Assembly (NCBI GenBank): GCA_021821045.1
Contig: JAKACW010000030.1
Span: 1-52,548, forward strand
Reading direction: 5' to 3'
DNA length: 52,548 bases
From: Pseudomonadota bacterium
GTDB lineage: Bacteria; Pseudomonadota; Gammaproteobacteria; JAADHS01
A program made the translations under genes and the position numbers. The notes under the pieces were generated by a model. It was not told the origin of the DNA, ran no database searches, and was given only the letters and a program-made list of their open reading frames with translations. This document shows, piece by piece, positions 1 through 8,983 of the stretch; position 1 is the first letter of the stretch, and each line of letters opens with the position of its first letter.

Positions 1-582
1 CCGGCGAGCGCGGCCTTTTAGGGCGGCGGGAATTTCGAGCCGCTCAGGTGGCAGGATGAAGAGCTTGATGGCGGGAAACCAGCGTTTGGCGGCGCCGTAC
101 TTGAGTTTGGAGAACGGCGTGAGCTGTGCGCCGTCGATGCGTATCGGCAGGATCGCGGCGCCGGCGTGATCGGCGATCATGCCAACGTGATCGTAAATCT
201 TCATTAGAGAGCCGGTGACCGTGACGCGACCCTCGGGAAATAAAACGACTTTGCGACCCTCCTGCAGAAGTCGGATCAGGGCCTTGGCGGACAGCGGGTC
301 GGTTGGTTCCAACGCAAAGGTGTCGACGAGAGAGAGTAGCGCCCGCAAGAAGGACTTGTCGAAAGTCCGCGCATTCAGTGCAAACGTGACTTTGTCGGGC
401 AAAAAGGCCGCCAACAGCAGGACATCGATCAGCGAGGTGTGGTTGGCGATGATCAGCACCCGCTCGCCAGCGTTGTGGTAATTGTTGATCCCCGTCACAT
501 TGACCTTGTAAATCCAGCGCAGCAGAAGTCGCACTAGCCCTTTCACGCTCTGCAGATTGATTGGGATCTTACCTACGATCAT
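1..582 (-). CDS. aas: Aas-like 2-acylglycerophosphoethanolamine acyltransferase (partial, N-terminal part)
   Basis: The first 194 residues are visible; the reading frame runs off the left edge. An acyltransferase signature NHTSLID (H48, D53) and the acceptor-site motif FPEGR (115-119), followed by VTVTGSLMKIYD, closely match the N-terminal half of E. coli Aas, the inner-membrane enzyme that re-acylates lysophosphatidylethanolamine using acyl-ACP. Whether the usual AMP-dependent acyl-ACP synthetase half follows cannot be seen. The ATG at 582 follows a GAGGTAG ribosome-binding site. A plain PlsC-type acyltransferase is the alternative, but the GSLMKIYD stretch favours Aas. The patatin phospholipase gene upstream on the same strand would generate the lyso-lipid substrate, a tempting but unproven link. 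Confidence 0.8.
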   Translation of the reverse strand, partial: MIVGKIPINLQSVKGLVRLLLRWIYKVNVTGINNYHNAGERVLIIANHTSLIDVLLLAAFLPDKVTFALNARTFDKSFLRALLSLVDTFALEPTDPLSAKALIRLLQEGRKVVLFPEGRVTVTGSLMKIYDHVGMIADHAGAAILPIRIDGAQLTPFSKLKYGAAKRWFPAIKLFILPPERLEIPAALKGRARR

Positions 583-610
583 GTCACGCTACCTCTGCCA
601 TCGTTTCCTG

Positions 611-690
611 GTGGGAGCGGTTTCCTACCGCGATTCGAAACGGTATGAATGATGAGTCAGGCCAAGAATCGCGGAAGAATCCGCTCCCAC
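611..690. repeat. REP-like inverted repeat pair
   Basis: Two facing arms: GTGGGAGCGGTTTCCTACCG at the left and AATCGCGGAAGAATCCGCTC then CCAC at the right. They can fold into a long hairpin. The element fills the gap between the patatin gene and the Aas-like gene and belongs to the family scattered over the first 46 kb of the window. Confidence 0.85.
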
Positions 691-716
691 GGTTGGAATT
701 GGTTGTCATCGTTACC

Positions 717-2579
717 TCAACCCCCGGCCTCGTTGGAAAGCGCGAACGAAGTTATATTTTTCAGTCCCTCCAACTTGCGCTCCGCCTCGCGCACGCCGAT
801 TTCATATAATTCATCAAAGTGATCGAAGTCGAGCATGCTGAACTCGTTGGTGTCGGGCTCGAGCAGAATGTCGGCGTGGCTGGCTTCCTTGGCCCCGTGC
901 CAATAGGCCTGCACTTCCCATGATCGCAGCCACACGTTTCTGAAGCCGAACTGGGCGTTGATTCTCTTGCGCACACTCTCCGCGGTGGAGCGCTTGTTGC
1001 CCGGAATCGGCGCGACGTTGACGGCGATCTTGGCGCCGCAGCGGTGCTGTTGTAGCAGATCGACCGGCACGCGACTCACCGATGCGCCGTCGAAGAGAAT
1101 CTTATCCTCAAAGGGCACCGGCGGGAAAAAGCCCGGTATGGCCGAGGTGCTCAGGGCCGCCAGCTTGAGCGAGCCGCTGTCGATGACGACGCGGTGGCCC
1201 GAGATCAGATCGGCGGACACGGTGGAGACGGGCCAATGCAAGTCGCCGATTTTCTTGTCGCCAAACACCCGTTCCGCCGTATTGCGAATTTTGTTGCCGC
1301 CGTAAATCGACGTCTTAAAGGTCGAGGCCAGATCCAGCACGTATTTGCGCCGGCCCAGGGTTTCCCGGATGCAATGGGCCGCTTCGTCGGCGGAGCCGAC
1401 CAGCGCATAGGTCAGACCGACGATGCCGCCGATGCTGGTGCCGCTGAAATAATCGATGGGGATATTGTTCTGCTCCAAGACTTTGAGAACCCCCAAATGG
1501 GCGAAGCCGCGGGCCGCGCCGGAGCCCAAGGCGATGCCGATGCCGCTGCGGGTAATCCAGCGCGCCAGCCAATGCAAACGCGCCTTTTGCGCAACCGTCA
1601 GTTCGCCGCGGTCCAGCGCTCCAAGGTCCGGAATCTCGATATCGTAGTGCCAGCGCTCTTTGCTCAATTGTGAGCCATGGTTGGCGCGCTTGATCTCGCA
1701 GAACAGAAAATCGGCGCGACCAAAGGTGTATCCGCTTGACTTCACTTCCGGCAGCGGCGCGTCCGGCAGCACCAGGGAAACGACCGCATCGCGATCGCAG
1801 AGGGAGAGTTCGAGTCCGGCCACCGCGGACCACGGCGCGACGACGATCAAGTGCTGTCCCGCGACACCTTCGGCGCGCCACCGGACGAGCAATTCCGACA
1901 GCGGAACCTTGTCCCGGTGGATGCCGAAACCCGGATACTCCCCGGCGCGAGTGCGTAAGTCGAATGGATGCAGCGCCTCGCTTAGGAACGGGTTCGCGGT
2001 GCCGCCGGCGAACCGGGTAGCCGGCGCGGATTCGTCGCCGTTGGGTCGACGCCATTCGCAATACAACGCCTCGGCGGCATAGCCGCGAATCGCTTGATAC
2101 AGCGCGCGGGCGAAAAACCAGCCTTCGTCGTGGCCGTCGGGCACCGCGATGATGCAGCACGCGGGACCGGCCCCAGACCGCTCCTGGGGCGATTGGCGCA
2201 AACGATTGACGACAAGGTCCGACACCGCGCGATGAAACACCGGGCAGGTGTCCATCAAGTTCAGAAACGCCTCTTTCGGCAGCGTATAGGCGCGGGTGGG
2301 TTTGGCGGCGAAGACGCTGACGGAGACGGGTTTGCTCGACAGCAAGGACAGTTCGCCCAGCGCTTCGCCGGGCCCGAGGAAATAGCCTTCGCTTTCCCCG
2401 AACATGACTTTGACGCCGCCGGCGCCAATGACAAACAGTTGCCGGCCTTCCTCGCCTTTGCGGCACAGTGTGGCGCCTGTTGGGTAATCAACCACGTTCG
2501 CGAGGCGCTCAACAGCGGCTCGCTCATCGGCGGTGAGGCCGGCGAAGAGGGGTATTTCCGATAACTCCAGCATTGCCAA
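717..2579 (-). CDS. Cyclic-nucleotide-binding / patatin-like phospholipase (NTE family)
   Basis: 620 residues. Residues about 10-125 form a cNMP-binding (Crp-type) beta-roll. A middle linker of about 200 residues follows, then a patatin domain with oxyanion loop GSGAARG (352-358), nucleophile elbow GTSIGG with S382, and the DGA motif with D497, so the Ser-Asp dyad is intact. The family (bacterial relatives of neuropathy target esterase and RssA) hydrolyses phospholipids or lysophospholipids, probably at the inner membrane and here perhaps gated by a nucleotide. There is no signal peptide, so it is cytoplasmic or membrane-associated. The start could be ATG 2579 or ATG 2573; both lack a strong ribosome-binding site. 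It lies in the same direction as the Aas-like gene. Confidence 0.88.
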   Translation of the reverse strand: MAMLELSEIPLFAGLTADERAAVERLANVVDYPTGATLCRKGEEGRQLFVIGAGGVKVMFGESEGYFLGPGEALGELSLLSSKPVSVSVFAAKPTRAYTLPKEAFLNLMDTCPVFHRAVSDLVVNRLRQSPQERSGAGPACCIIAVPDGHDEGWFFARALYQAIRGYAAEALYCEWRRPNGDESAPATRFAGGTANPFLSEALHPFDLRTRAGEYPGFGIHRDKVPLSELLVRWRAEGVAGQHLIVVAPWSAVAGLELSLCDRDAVVSLVLPDAPLPEVKSSGYTFGRADFLFCEIKRANHGSQLSKERWHYDIEIPDLGALDRGELTVAQKARLHWLARWITRSGIGIALGSGAARGFAHLGVLKVLEQNNIPIDYFSGTSIGGIVGLTYALVGSADEAAHCIRETLGRRKYVLDLASTFKTSIYGGNKIRNTAERVFGDKKIGDLHWPVSTVSADLISGHRVVIDSGSLKLAALSTSAIPGFFPPVPFEDKILFDGASVSRVPVDLLQQHRCGAKIAVNVAPIPGNKRSTAESVRKRINAQFGFRNVWLRSWEVQAYWHGAKEASHADILLEPDTNEFSMLDFDHFDELYEIGVREAERKLEGLKNITSFALSNEAGG

Positions 2580-2591
2580 ACTCTGGTTCTT

Positions 2592-2609
2592 TCGCGGTTC
2601 TAACCGCGA
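2592..2609. repeat. Short perfect hairpin upstream of the patatin gene
   Basis: TCGCGGTT-CT-AACCGCGA is an 8-bp perfect stem with a 2-base loop, just upstream of the patatin start. It resembles the inner part of the REP arms (TACCGCGAT) and may be an eroded REP copy. Confidence 0.6.
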
Positions 2610-2684
2610 TTTTTCGCCGATTCGTTACCCGGGCCTGACCTGGTCGCGCAACAGTCCACTCGCATGGCAAGGATCGGCCCCAAT

Positions 2685-2757
2685 GTGGGAGCGGTTTCCT
2701 ACCGCGATTCTTGCCGTAACTCCTGGTCAAACCATTCGCGGATAAATCCGCTCCTAC
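2685..2757. repeat. REP-like inverted repeat pair
   Basis: Left arm GTGGGAGCGGTTTCCTACCG, right arm ending GGATAAATCCGCTCCTAC. It lies between the ThiF-like gene (ending at 2763) and the patatin gene, both leftward. Confidence 0.85.
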
Positions 2758-2762
2758 AATCG

Positions 2763-3716
2763 TCAGCCCGCGGGCTGTTGCGTCTTAGCGGATTCCTCGG
2801 CGAAACGCTTCTTGAAATCGATGTAGAGCTTGATGAGTCCCACCACCCGTTTGACGTGGAGCGCCAAGCGCTGGGGCAGTGGACGCATGACATCATGTAC
2901 ATCGAAATGGACAAGGTGCTTCACCGGGCGAGACATGAGGATGTCGGCGCCCGCGCGCATGGCCATGGCTCCGAAAAGGTTGGCGGTGTAAACGACCTGC
3001 GGAAACCCGGCGCTCGGATTGCGAAACTGGTGGTGCAAAATCTCGATGATCTCGTAGGGCAGCAGCCACGTCGGCACAATCCGGTGGAGGAACGTCATGG
3101 GTTCCAACGCATCCAGTTCTTCCCGCCGCAGCTTGCCATTGAGCACGGGCATGGCGGGGTTTCTGTAGTCATACACCAGCAGCAACTGCAGGCCGGCGAT
3201 GTCGTAGCCGGAAATGACGGGCACCTTGAACTCCTTGGCCTGATGATGCAGCGCGTATTTAGCGTACAGCGGCGGTTTGTTGGTGACATCGACCCCATCG
3301 AGGATAAGGTCTGAGTTCTTTACAAGGGTCACCACGTTGTCATCGGTTATGCCGTGGGGTTCGACTTCAATCGTCGCGTAAGGGTTGACGTCCTTGAGCC
3401 GAGTTTGGAATGCCGCGGCTTTGTTCACCCCCATGTCCTGCAGGCGCACGCTCTGGCGGTTCATGTTGTGGAAGTCATAGCCGTCGGGTTCGGCCAGGGT
3501 GAGGTGCTCGGCGCCGAAACGAATCAGCGGCTCGATCACCGATCCGCCGATGGAGCCGCAGCCGGCGACCAAAATGCGCGCCTCGCGGATGCGTCTTTGC
3601 TCGTCCGGCGGAACGACGCCCGCGTTGCGGGTGACAAGCCTCTTGTAGTACTCCTCATGCGGTGGCAAGTCCACGGTTTGGCCGGTGGTGGTGGTGTATT
3701 GTTGTGTCGTGCTCAT
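2763..3716 (-). CDS. ThiF/MoeB/E1-like adenylating protein lacking zinc and catalytic cysteines
   Basis: 317 residues. It carries a Rossmann nucleotide loop AGCGSIGG (51-58), the adenylation signature DGYDFHNMNRQ and the DGVD motif, as in ubiquitin-activating-like E1 enzymes (ThiF, MoeB, MccB), which adenylate the C-terminus of a protein or peptide. The only cysteine is C53 inside the glycine loop, so the paired CxxC zinc site and the thioester cysteine of classical members are absent. The ATG at 3716 is chosen because GGGGA sits at good spacing; an in-frame ATG at 3740 would add eight residues with a badly placed site. It starts 36 bases past the end of the LolA-like gene and is probably co-transcribed with it. 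Substrate unknown; no obvious ubiquitin-like partner lies nearby. Confidence 0.8.
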   Translation of the reverse strand: MSTTQQYTTTTGQTVDLPPHEEYYKRLVTRNAGVVPPDEQRRIREARILVAGCGSIGGSVIEPLIRFGAEHLTLAEPDGYDFHNMNRQSVRLQDMGVNKAAAFQTRLKDVNPYATIEVEPHGITDDNVVTLVKNSDLILDGVDVTNKPPLYAKYALHHQAKEFKVPVISGYDIAGLQLLLVYDYRNPAMPVLNGKLRREELDALEPMTFLHRIVPTWLLPYEIIEILHHQFRNPSAGFPQVVYTANLFGAMAMRAGADILMSRPVKHLVHFDVHDVMRPLPQRLALHVKRVVGLIKLYIDFKKRFAEESAKTQQPAG

Positions 3717-3752
3717 TGTTTTCCCCAAGTAAGTAGCCATGCCCCCGATTCG

Positions 3753-4541
3753 TCACAAATCCTTCACCAGCTCCTGGGTGGAAAAGCTGCCGTCCGGCAC
3801 TTTGGTGTTGTACTCGATTTTCTGCAGGACCATGATGCTCTTCTTGTTGTTGGTGTGATTGGTCACAACGGTTTCCATTGCGGTGGCGTAGCCTTGAACG
3901 TCTTCGAGCTTGGTCACCTCGATGGTCTTGAGCAGTTTGTCCTTCACGTAACAGTCGACTTTCACGACAATGAAGGTGTCCTTGTCCACCCACGAGACCA
4001 GTTTGCTGTACGGATAGTCGCGCTCATTGGGAATGGATTCGATCACATGGGTTGCGTGATCTTTGTACTGCTCGTCGCGCAGGTAGGTGTGTTTGAATTT
4101 CTTGGCCTGACTCTCTTCAAAGTCGATGTAGTAAAACTCGCTGCCCAAGAATGCGCCGTCCTTTTTGGCGGCGGGGATCTGCCGCGGCTCTTGCTTGCCT
4201 GCCTCGCTGAGGTACAGCCATTGCAGGTTATCCTGTTCGGCAAAGGCGTGGATAAGCAGGCCGGAGTTCTTCAGTTGCTTGGGTGCGATGAATTTCAGCA
4301 GCAGCTTGGAGTCGTCGCCGTAGTCCTTGCGCAAGAACAGCAGCTCGCGGCTCTTGGTTTTGCCCGAGGCGGAAACGAGCACCATTTGCATCAAGGCGCG
4401 GAAATCCTCGCCGGCGTCGCGATGCTGGACTTTTTCCATCACGCCCATTGCGTCGACGTCCGCGGCGTTCGCCGGTTGGGCAGTTATAAGCAAGCTGCAC
4501 CCCAGGATGAGCATTGACGATAGGGCGGATCTCGGTAACAT
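3753..4541 (-). CDS. LolA-like periplasmic outer-membrane lipoprotein-sorting protein
   Basis: 262 residues with a Sec signal peptide (hydrophobic core SMLILGCSLLITA, cleavage after PANA). The rest is beta-rich and fits the LolA-like fold often annotated as outer membrane lipoprotein-sorting protein and encoded beside MMPL/RND exporters. Members are thought to carry a lipidic cargo across the periplasm; the cargo here is not known. ATG 4541 has GGGAG eight bases upstream; a GTG at 4547 is possible but less likely. It is divergent from the RND exporter at 5000, so the 458-base gap between them probably holds both promoters. Confidence 0.75.
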   Translation of the reverse strand: MLPRSALSSMLILGCSLLITAQPANAADVDAMGVMEKVQHRDAGEDFRALMQMVLVSASGKTKSRELLFLRKDYGDDSKLLLKFIAPKQLKNSGLLIHAFAEQDNLQWLYLSEAGKQEPRQIPAAKKDGAFLGSEFYYIDFEESQAKKFKHTYLRDEQYKDHATHVIESIPNERDYPYSKLVSWVDKDTFIVVKVDCYVKDKLLKTIEVTKLEDVQGYATAMETVVTNHTNNKKSIMVLQKIEYNTKVPDGSFSTQELVKDL

Positions 4542-4999
4542 CGGCACGGCTCCCAGCTTATTTTTTATACATTCGGTGAGGCGGCGATTTTCCCATAGGG
4601 CCTTGCCCTGCGCAACTTGGCGACGTCGACGGCAGTGATCCAGTCAACAATCACGCATTTATATTCATGCGCCGGTTCATCGATGCGGTCGTGGGAGCGG
4701 ATTATTCCGCGATGCGCTCCACGGCGCGTCACCGCTATCGATTTGGATCGCAGTCTGCGAGCGCGCGTAAGTAAATACCCGCGGCGAAATGCAAACGATC
4801 TATTGTTCAGATTGTTCATCGCGGCTACGAACGATGAAGCATATCAGGATGTTCTAATGTGTCATCCGCGGCAACTGATCGCCGTCGATTCCATGTAAAA
4901 TTCGCGGCAGTTCGTTTTCGGCGCGCCCCGGCCGGCTCAGTTCCTTCACTGCACGGAATGGTTCGGTGGTCGCCAGTAACACAACTCAGGGACAAGACA
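4542..4999. other. Divergent intergenic region between LolA-like and RND exporter genes
   Basis: 458 bases with no convincing gene. It contains one solitary REP arm (about 4691-4713, GTGGGAGCGGATTATTCCGC). A TTGTTC/TACGAA pair with a 17-base spacer (around 4805-4835) is a weak sigma-70 candidate for the rightward gene. A reading frame open from 4859 joins the exporter but lacks exporter-like sequence before residue 48, so I treat it as untranslated. Confidence 0.5.
4691..4713 (+). repeat. Solitary REP-like arm
   Basis: A single arm GTGGGAGCGGATTATTCCGC followed by GAT, without a facing partner within 150 bases. It lies in the divergent intergenic region. Confidence 0.75.
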
Positions 5000-7369
5000 A
5001 TGCACATCACCCAGTTTCCCGTGAACCATCCGCGCAAGACGATTGCAGTCTTTGCCCTGGTGACGCTCGCGTTCGCCATTTTCGCGGCCCAGATCAAGCA
5101 GTCCGCCGACGTGTCCGTCATCGTTGACGCGGGGCTGCCGCAGTTGGTCACCAAGAATCAGATGGAAGCGATTTATGGCGATACGAACTTTGCCATCATA
5201 TCCATTGAGGAAGACGCGTTCAGTCAGGAAAACCTCGCGGCCATGTTCGCGGTCACCCAGCAACTCGAAAGCGACGAGAAAGTACGCAAGGTCACCAGCG
5301 TCTTCAACACGCAGCACATCGAAGGAACATCCGAGTCATTCGAAGTGACGGATTTGTTGAGCGAGGTGCCGAAAACCGCCGCGGAAATCGCCGAGTTCAA
5401 GAAAAAAATTGCCGCGGTCGCCCTCTATCGCGGCAACCTGCTTTCATTGGACGGCAACGGCCTGGGCATGATGGTCGAGTTCGTGCCGGGCACCGCCGAT
5501 GACGTGATGTTCGCGACGATCCACGCCGCCTTGGAAGCGGCGGGCAAGGGGGGGATGTGGGCCGTCAGCGGACTGCCGATCATCAATACCCAGATCAAAG
5601 CCTACATGGACAGCGATTTCCAACTTCTCATGCCATTGTTCTTCCTGTTCATTATTATCGTGCTTTATCTGTCGTTCAGAACTGCGCGAGGTGTCATTGT
5701 CCCCCTGCTCAATATCATTTTTTCCATCGTGTTGACCACAGGCGCAATGGCCGCTTTGAACATACCCCTCAATGTGGTGACCAACGTCATTCCCATGGTG
5801 CTTATCGCCATCACGAGTTCCTATGGGATTCACTATCTCAGCCACTTTTTTGCCGAGAACCGTGTGCGGACGGACAAGCGAGACGTCATCGTTTACAGCA
5901 CTAAGCATGCCTTGGGCATCGTGATTCTCACTGGGCTGACGACGTTTCTGGCGTTCATGACCAATGCGCTGAGCGAAGTGAAAGCGGTGCGCGAGTTCGG
6001 CATCTTCGTGGCCATTGGCGTTGCGGCCTCCGTCGTCGCGACGCTGATATTGACGCCCGCGGTGTTGGCACTGATGAAGAAAGCCAAAATAACAGGACCC
6101 GCCGAGGCGGAGGATGGAGAACCTCATACGGCTCTGGAGCGCGCGCTGGCGTGGCTAGGTGAATTGATAATCACCCGTCCGAGCGCCACACTGGGCGTTG
6201 TGCTAGTCGTCTTGGTCGCCCTGGGCTACAAGATCAGCAGCGTTGAAGCGGACTACACGGCGCTCGGTTATTTCGAAGATGACTCCGCCATCGTCACCGA
6301 CGCCCGGGAAGTTTCTCGCCAGCTGGGCGGTATCAACGGATTTGAGTTCGATTTGGACACCGGGCGCGAAGAGGGCATCCTGCGCAGCGACGTGCTGCGG
6401 GTCATGGATGAGTTCAGCGTTTGGATGAAGCAGCAGTTCCCCAACGACGTGAAGGTGACGCTTTCGTTCGCCGACTACGTGAAAGAAATGAACAAGGCCT
6501 ACAACGGGGGCGACCCGGCGGCGTTCGCGATCCCCAATTCGGACAGCGAGATCTACCAATACGTGGAGATCTATTCGTGGTCCGGCGACGTGGAGGAGGA
6601 CTTTCGCAACGTGGTCACCCCCAATTATCGCCGGGCGCATATCCACGGGCGTTTCATGCTGCACGAGCATCCCGATGGAACCTACAACGAGTCCAGCATC
6701 ACCGATCTAAACAATATGATCCGAGCCGCGCGGGATTGGCTCGATCAGCATTTGCCTGACGATGTAACGGTCACCCCTTTCGGGGTGCTGCCAATGTGGA
6801 AGCAGGTGCAGGTAGATATCATCGACGGCCAGATTCAGGGCATTTACATGGCCTTGGCGGCGATCTTTGTGATCGTGGCCATAGCGTTTAGGTCGGCGGT
6901 GATTGGCGCCATCGGATTGATCCCCGTGGCGAGCGCGGTTGTTGCGGTGTTCGGGGTCATGGGGTGGACCGGCATCTATCTCGAAATCGGCACCAGTTTG
7001 GTCGCGGCCATGGCCATCGGTATCGGCATCGACGACACGATTTACTTCCTCATGATTTACAGATCGTGGCGTGCCAAGGTTGCGGACGCCAGTACAGCGA
7101 TGCGCAAGACGTTCGTTATCGCCGGCAAAGCCATCTTGTACACCAGTTTTGCGCTGATGGCGGGTTACGGCATTCTCACCCTTTCGAACTTTAAAGTGAT
7201 TCAGTACTTCGCAATATTGAACTTTGTGGCCATCGTGGCGACGACCCTGGGTGCGTTGGTGCTGTTGCCGCTGATAATGCAGCTCTCGGAGAAAAAACTG
7301 GCGGTAAAGTACGCGGGCCTCGCCGGTGAGGCCTCGCCGCTGATCGAACCGGAGCGACGATTGGATTAG
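5000..7369 (+). CDS. RND/MMPL-family exporter (COG1033 type)
   Basis: 789 residues. An N-terminal membrane helix (KTIAVFALVTLAFAIFAA) precedes a large periplasmic loop. A cluster of five or six helices follows (about 225-400), then a second helix and periplasmic loop, and a second membrane bundle near the C-terminus (about 605-770). This is the duplicated six-helix topology of RND proteins. The GTSLVAAMAIGIGIDDTIYF stretch (helix 10 region) carries the acidic residues expected for proton relay. COG1033-type members are predicted lipid or hydrophobic-solute exporters and often accompany LolA-like proteins, as here on the opposite strand. The start is set at ATG 5000 because an upstream extension to 4859 shows no membrane or signal character. 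Confidence 0.82.
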   Translation: MHITQFPVNHPRKTIAVFALVTLAFAIFAAQIKQSADVSVIVDAGLPQLVTKNQMEAIYGDTNFAIISIEEDAFSQENLAAMFAVTQQLESDEKVRKVTSVFNTQHIEGTSESFEVTDLLSEVPKTAAEIAEFKKKIAAVALYRGNLLSLDGNGLGMMVEFVPGTADDVMFATIHAALEAAGKGGMWAVSGLPIINTQIKAYMDSDFQLLMPLFFLFIIIVLYLSFRTARGVIVPLLNIIFSIVLTTGAMAALNIPLNVVTNVIPMVLIAITSSYGIHYLSHFFAENRVRTDKRDVIVYSTKHALGIVILTGLTTFLAFMTNALSEVKAVREFGIFVAIGVAASVVATLILTPAVLALMKKAKITGPAEAEDGEPHTALERALAWLGELIITRPSATLGVVLVVLVALGYKISSVEADYTALGYFEDDSAIVTDAREVSRQLGGINGFEFDLDTGREEGILRSDVLRVMDEFSVWMKQQFPNDVKVTLSFADYVKEMNKAYNGGDPAAFAIPNSDSEIYQYVEIYSWSGDVEEDFRNVVTPNYRRAHIHGRFMLHEHPDGTYNESSITDLNNMIRAARDWLDQHLPDDVTVTPFGVLPMWKQVQVDIIDGQIQGIYMALAAIFVIVAIAFRSAVIGAIGLIPVASAVVAVFGVMGWTGIYLEIGTSLVAAMAIGIGIDDTIYFLMIYRSWRAKVADASTAMRKTFVIAGKAILYTSFALMAGYGILTLSNFKVIQYFAILNFVAIVATTLGALVLLPLIMQLSEKKLAVKYAGLAGEASPLIEPERRLD

Positions 7370-7427
7370 TTACGGCCTCTCAGGTCGGTTCTCGATGATC
7401 GGAGCGGCTGTTGTCGGAGGCATGCTT

Positions 7428-7540
7428 GTGGGAGCGGATCATTCCGCGATTGACGCCATGAAGAATCGCGGGTCGCTTTCGGCATCCATGCCTTTCGCGA
7501 CACTAGCACGTCCATGTGCGTCGTAGGAAACCGCTCCCAC
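7428..7540. repeat. Long REP element with two internal hairpins (copy C)
   Basis: It starts with an arm GTGGGAGCGGATCATTCCGC and ends with GTAGGAAACCGCTCCCAC. Between them are two further hairpins: 7472-7501 (GTCGC paired with GCGAC, inner GGCAT with ATGCC) and 7506-7519 (GCAC with GTGC), separated by four bases. The same architecture with the same spacing recurs at 12000-12111 and 27728-27802. Confidence 0.85.
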
Positions 7541-7584
7541 AGCGAAGATTAAAGACTCGCGAATAACGAAAAGGGAGATGAACG

Positions 7585-8973
7585 ATGTTTGGTCGAGAAG
7601 CAGCGGAGGCCAAGTCACAGCGGTTTCCTCTTACCGCGTTTGAACACTTCTTTGTCGCGGAAGACAAGGTCGACTATCCCGGCGTGTTCTTCTTGCGAAT
7701 GACGTTCACGGGTACTTTCGACGAAGAACGACTCCGCCTTGCGTTCTATCGCACCGCGGCGCGTCATCCGCTTATGAACGCCCACTTGGAAGGCGATCCG
7801 AGTCAACGCACGATGGACTTGGCTTGGCGGGTCGCCGACGACGATCACCGACCGTACATCTACTTCGGGCCGCTCGATGCGCCCATTCAGTATCCGCGTG
7901 ATACCGGCAAGTTCATCGATCTGAAAAAAGAGACCGGCGTGCGCTTGTTCGTTACGCAGGGGAACGGCAAGGCCGTTCTCTTGCTGCAATTGCACCACTC
8001 CTGCGCCGACGGGATTGGTTCAGTGTTGTTCATGGAAGACGTGCTGGGCTTTTACCACATGCCGCGCGGTACGTCGGAGAGGGAGTTTGGTCGCTACGTG
8101 AGGGAGATCGATCCCTCCATCCTGCCGCGCCGCGGCACCTACCATTTAACGCCGGAGGACTTGGCCAAGCGGCGCAAAAAGGATCTACGCAATTGGGCGG
8201 GCTTTTTTACCTTTGTCCCCAAGTCCATTGCCATTAACCGAGCGAGTCACCGCCAGATCGACCGCGACAATGCGCCGTATCCCGCCACGTCGGTGGCGGA
8301 GTTCTCCGAAAGCGAAGTGAAGGACGTCATCCAGACGGCCAAGGGTCTGGGCGGATCGGTGAATGATCTGGCTTTGCGGGATTTGTTTTTGACCGTTGAC
8401 CAGTGGAACCGAGAGCACAACAGCAAGAGTCAAGCCATTCGCGTCGGTATTCCGGTGAATCTGCGCAAGGAAGCCGACAAAGCCATGCCCGTGACCAACG
8501 TGGTCAGCATGTATTTCATGGATCGGCCCGCCAGCCAACTGGTGGACGAGAATGCGCTGTTCAAGAGCATCCACGACGAAACCGCCTATCTCAAAGAGCA
8601 CAACATGGCGTTGGCGTTCGTGCGGTTTTTTTCTTTGGCCGGGCGGGCCAAGCGACTGGTCAGCCTGGTGACCGACACGCCGGTGCCCAAATGCGGCAAC
8701 ACCACGTCGCTGAGTAATCTCGGGTTGGTGCTCAAGGACACCAAACTGCCCAAGCAAGGCGACAAGGTGGCGTTCGACGGCGTTGTCCTAGAACGAGTCG
8801 AATTGCTACCGCCGGTACGCCGTCACACCTACGGCACATTTGGCGTGGCAACCTACAACAACAAAATGGCCGTGACCTTTCACTTCGACGCGAGGAATCT
8901 CAGTCAGAGTGATGCCGATCGCCTGATGGAGCTTTATAAGGCCCGGATTCTAGAAAGTACAAGAAAGCACTGA
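7585..8973 (+). CDS. Condensation-domain-like acyltransferase (HHxxxDG)
   Basis: 462 residues, full length for a stand-alone condensation/WS-DGAT-fold acyltransferase. The catalytic motif HHSCADG is at 137-143, and a TSLSNLG stretch near residue 375 fits the latch region of this fold. Such enzymes (wax-ester synthases, PapA5-like enzymes, free-standing NRPS condensation proteins) join an acyl thioester to an alcohol or amine. No carrier protein or adenylation domain is encoded nearby, so an acyl-CoA or acyl-ACP donor and a lipid acceptor are likely. The ribosome-binding site AGGGAG is well placed. It is 10 bases from the outer-membrane barrel gene, so the two are probably one operon with the RND exporter upstream. 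Confidence 0.75.
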   Translation: MFGREAAEAKSQRFPLTAFEHFFVAEDKVDYPGVFFLRMTFTGTFDEERLRLAFYRTAARHPLMNAHLEGDPSQRTMDLAWRVADDDHRPYIYFGPLDAPIQYPRDTGKFIDLKKETGVRLFVTQGNGKAVLLLQLHHSCADGIGSVLFMEDVLGFYHMPRGTSEREFGRYVREIDPSILPRRGTYHLTPEDLAKRRKKDLRNWAGFFTFVPKSIAINRASHRQIDRDNAPYPATSVAEFSESEVKDVIQTAKGLGGSVNDLALRDLFLTVDQWNREHNSKSQAIRVGIPVNLRKEADKAMPVTNVVSMYFMDRPASQLVDENALFKSIHDETAYLKEHNMALAFVRFFSLAGRAKRLVSLVTDTPVPKCGNTTSLSNLGLVLKDTKLPKQGDKVAFDGVVLERVELLPPVRRHTYGTFGVATYNNKMAVTFHFDARNLSQSDADRLMELYKARILESTRKH

Positions 8974-8983
8974 CGGAGCAATC

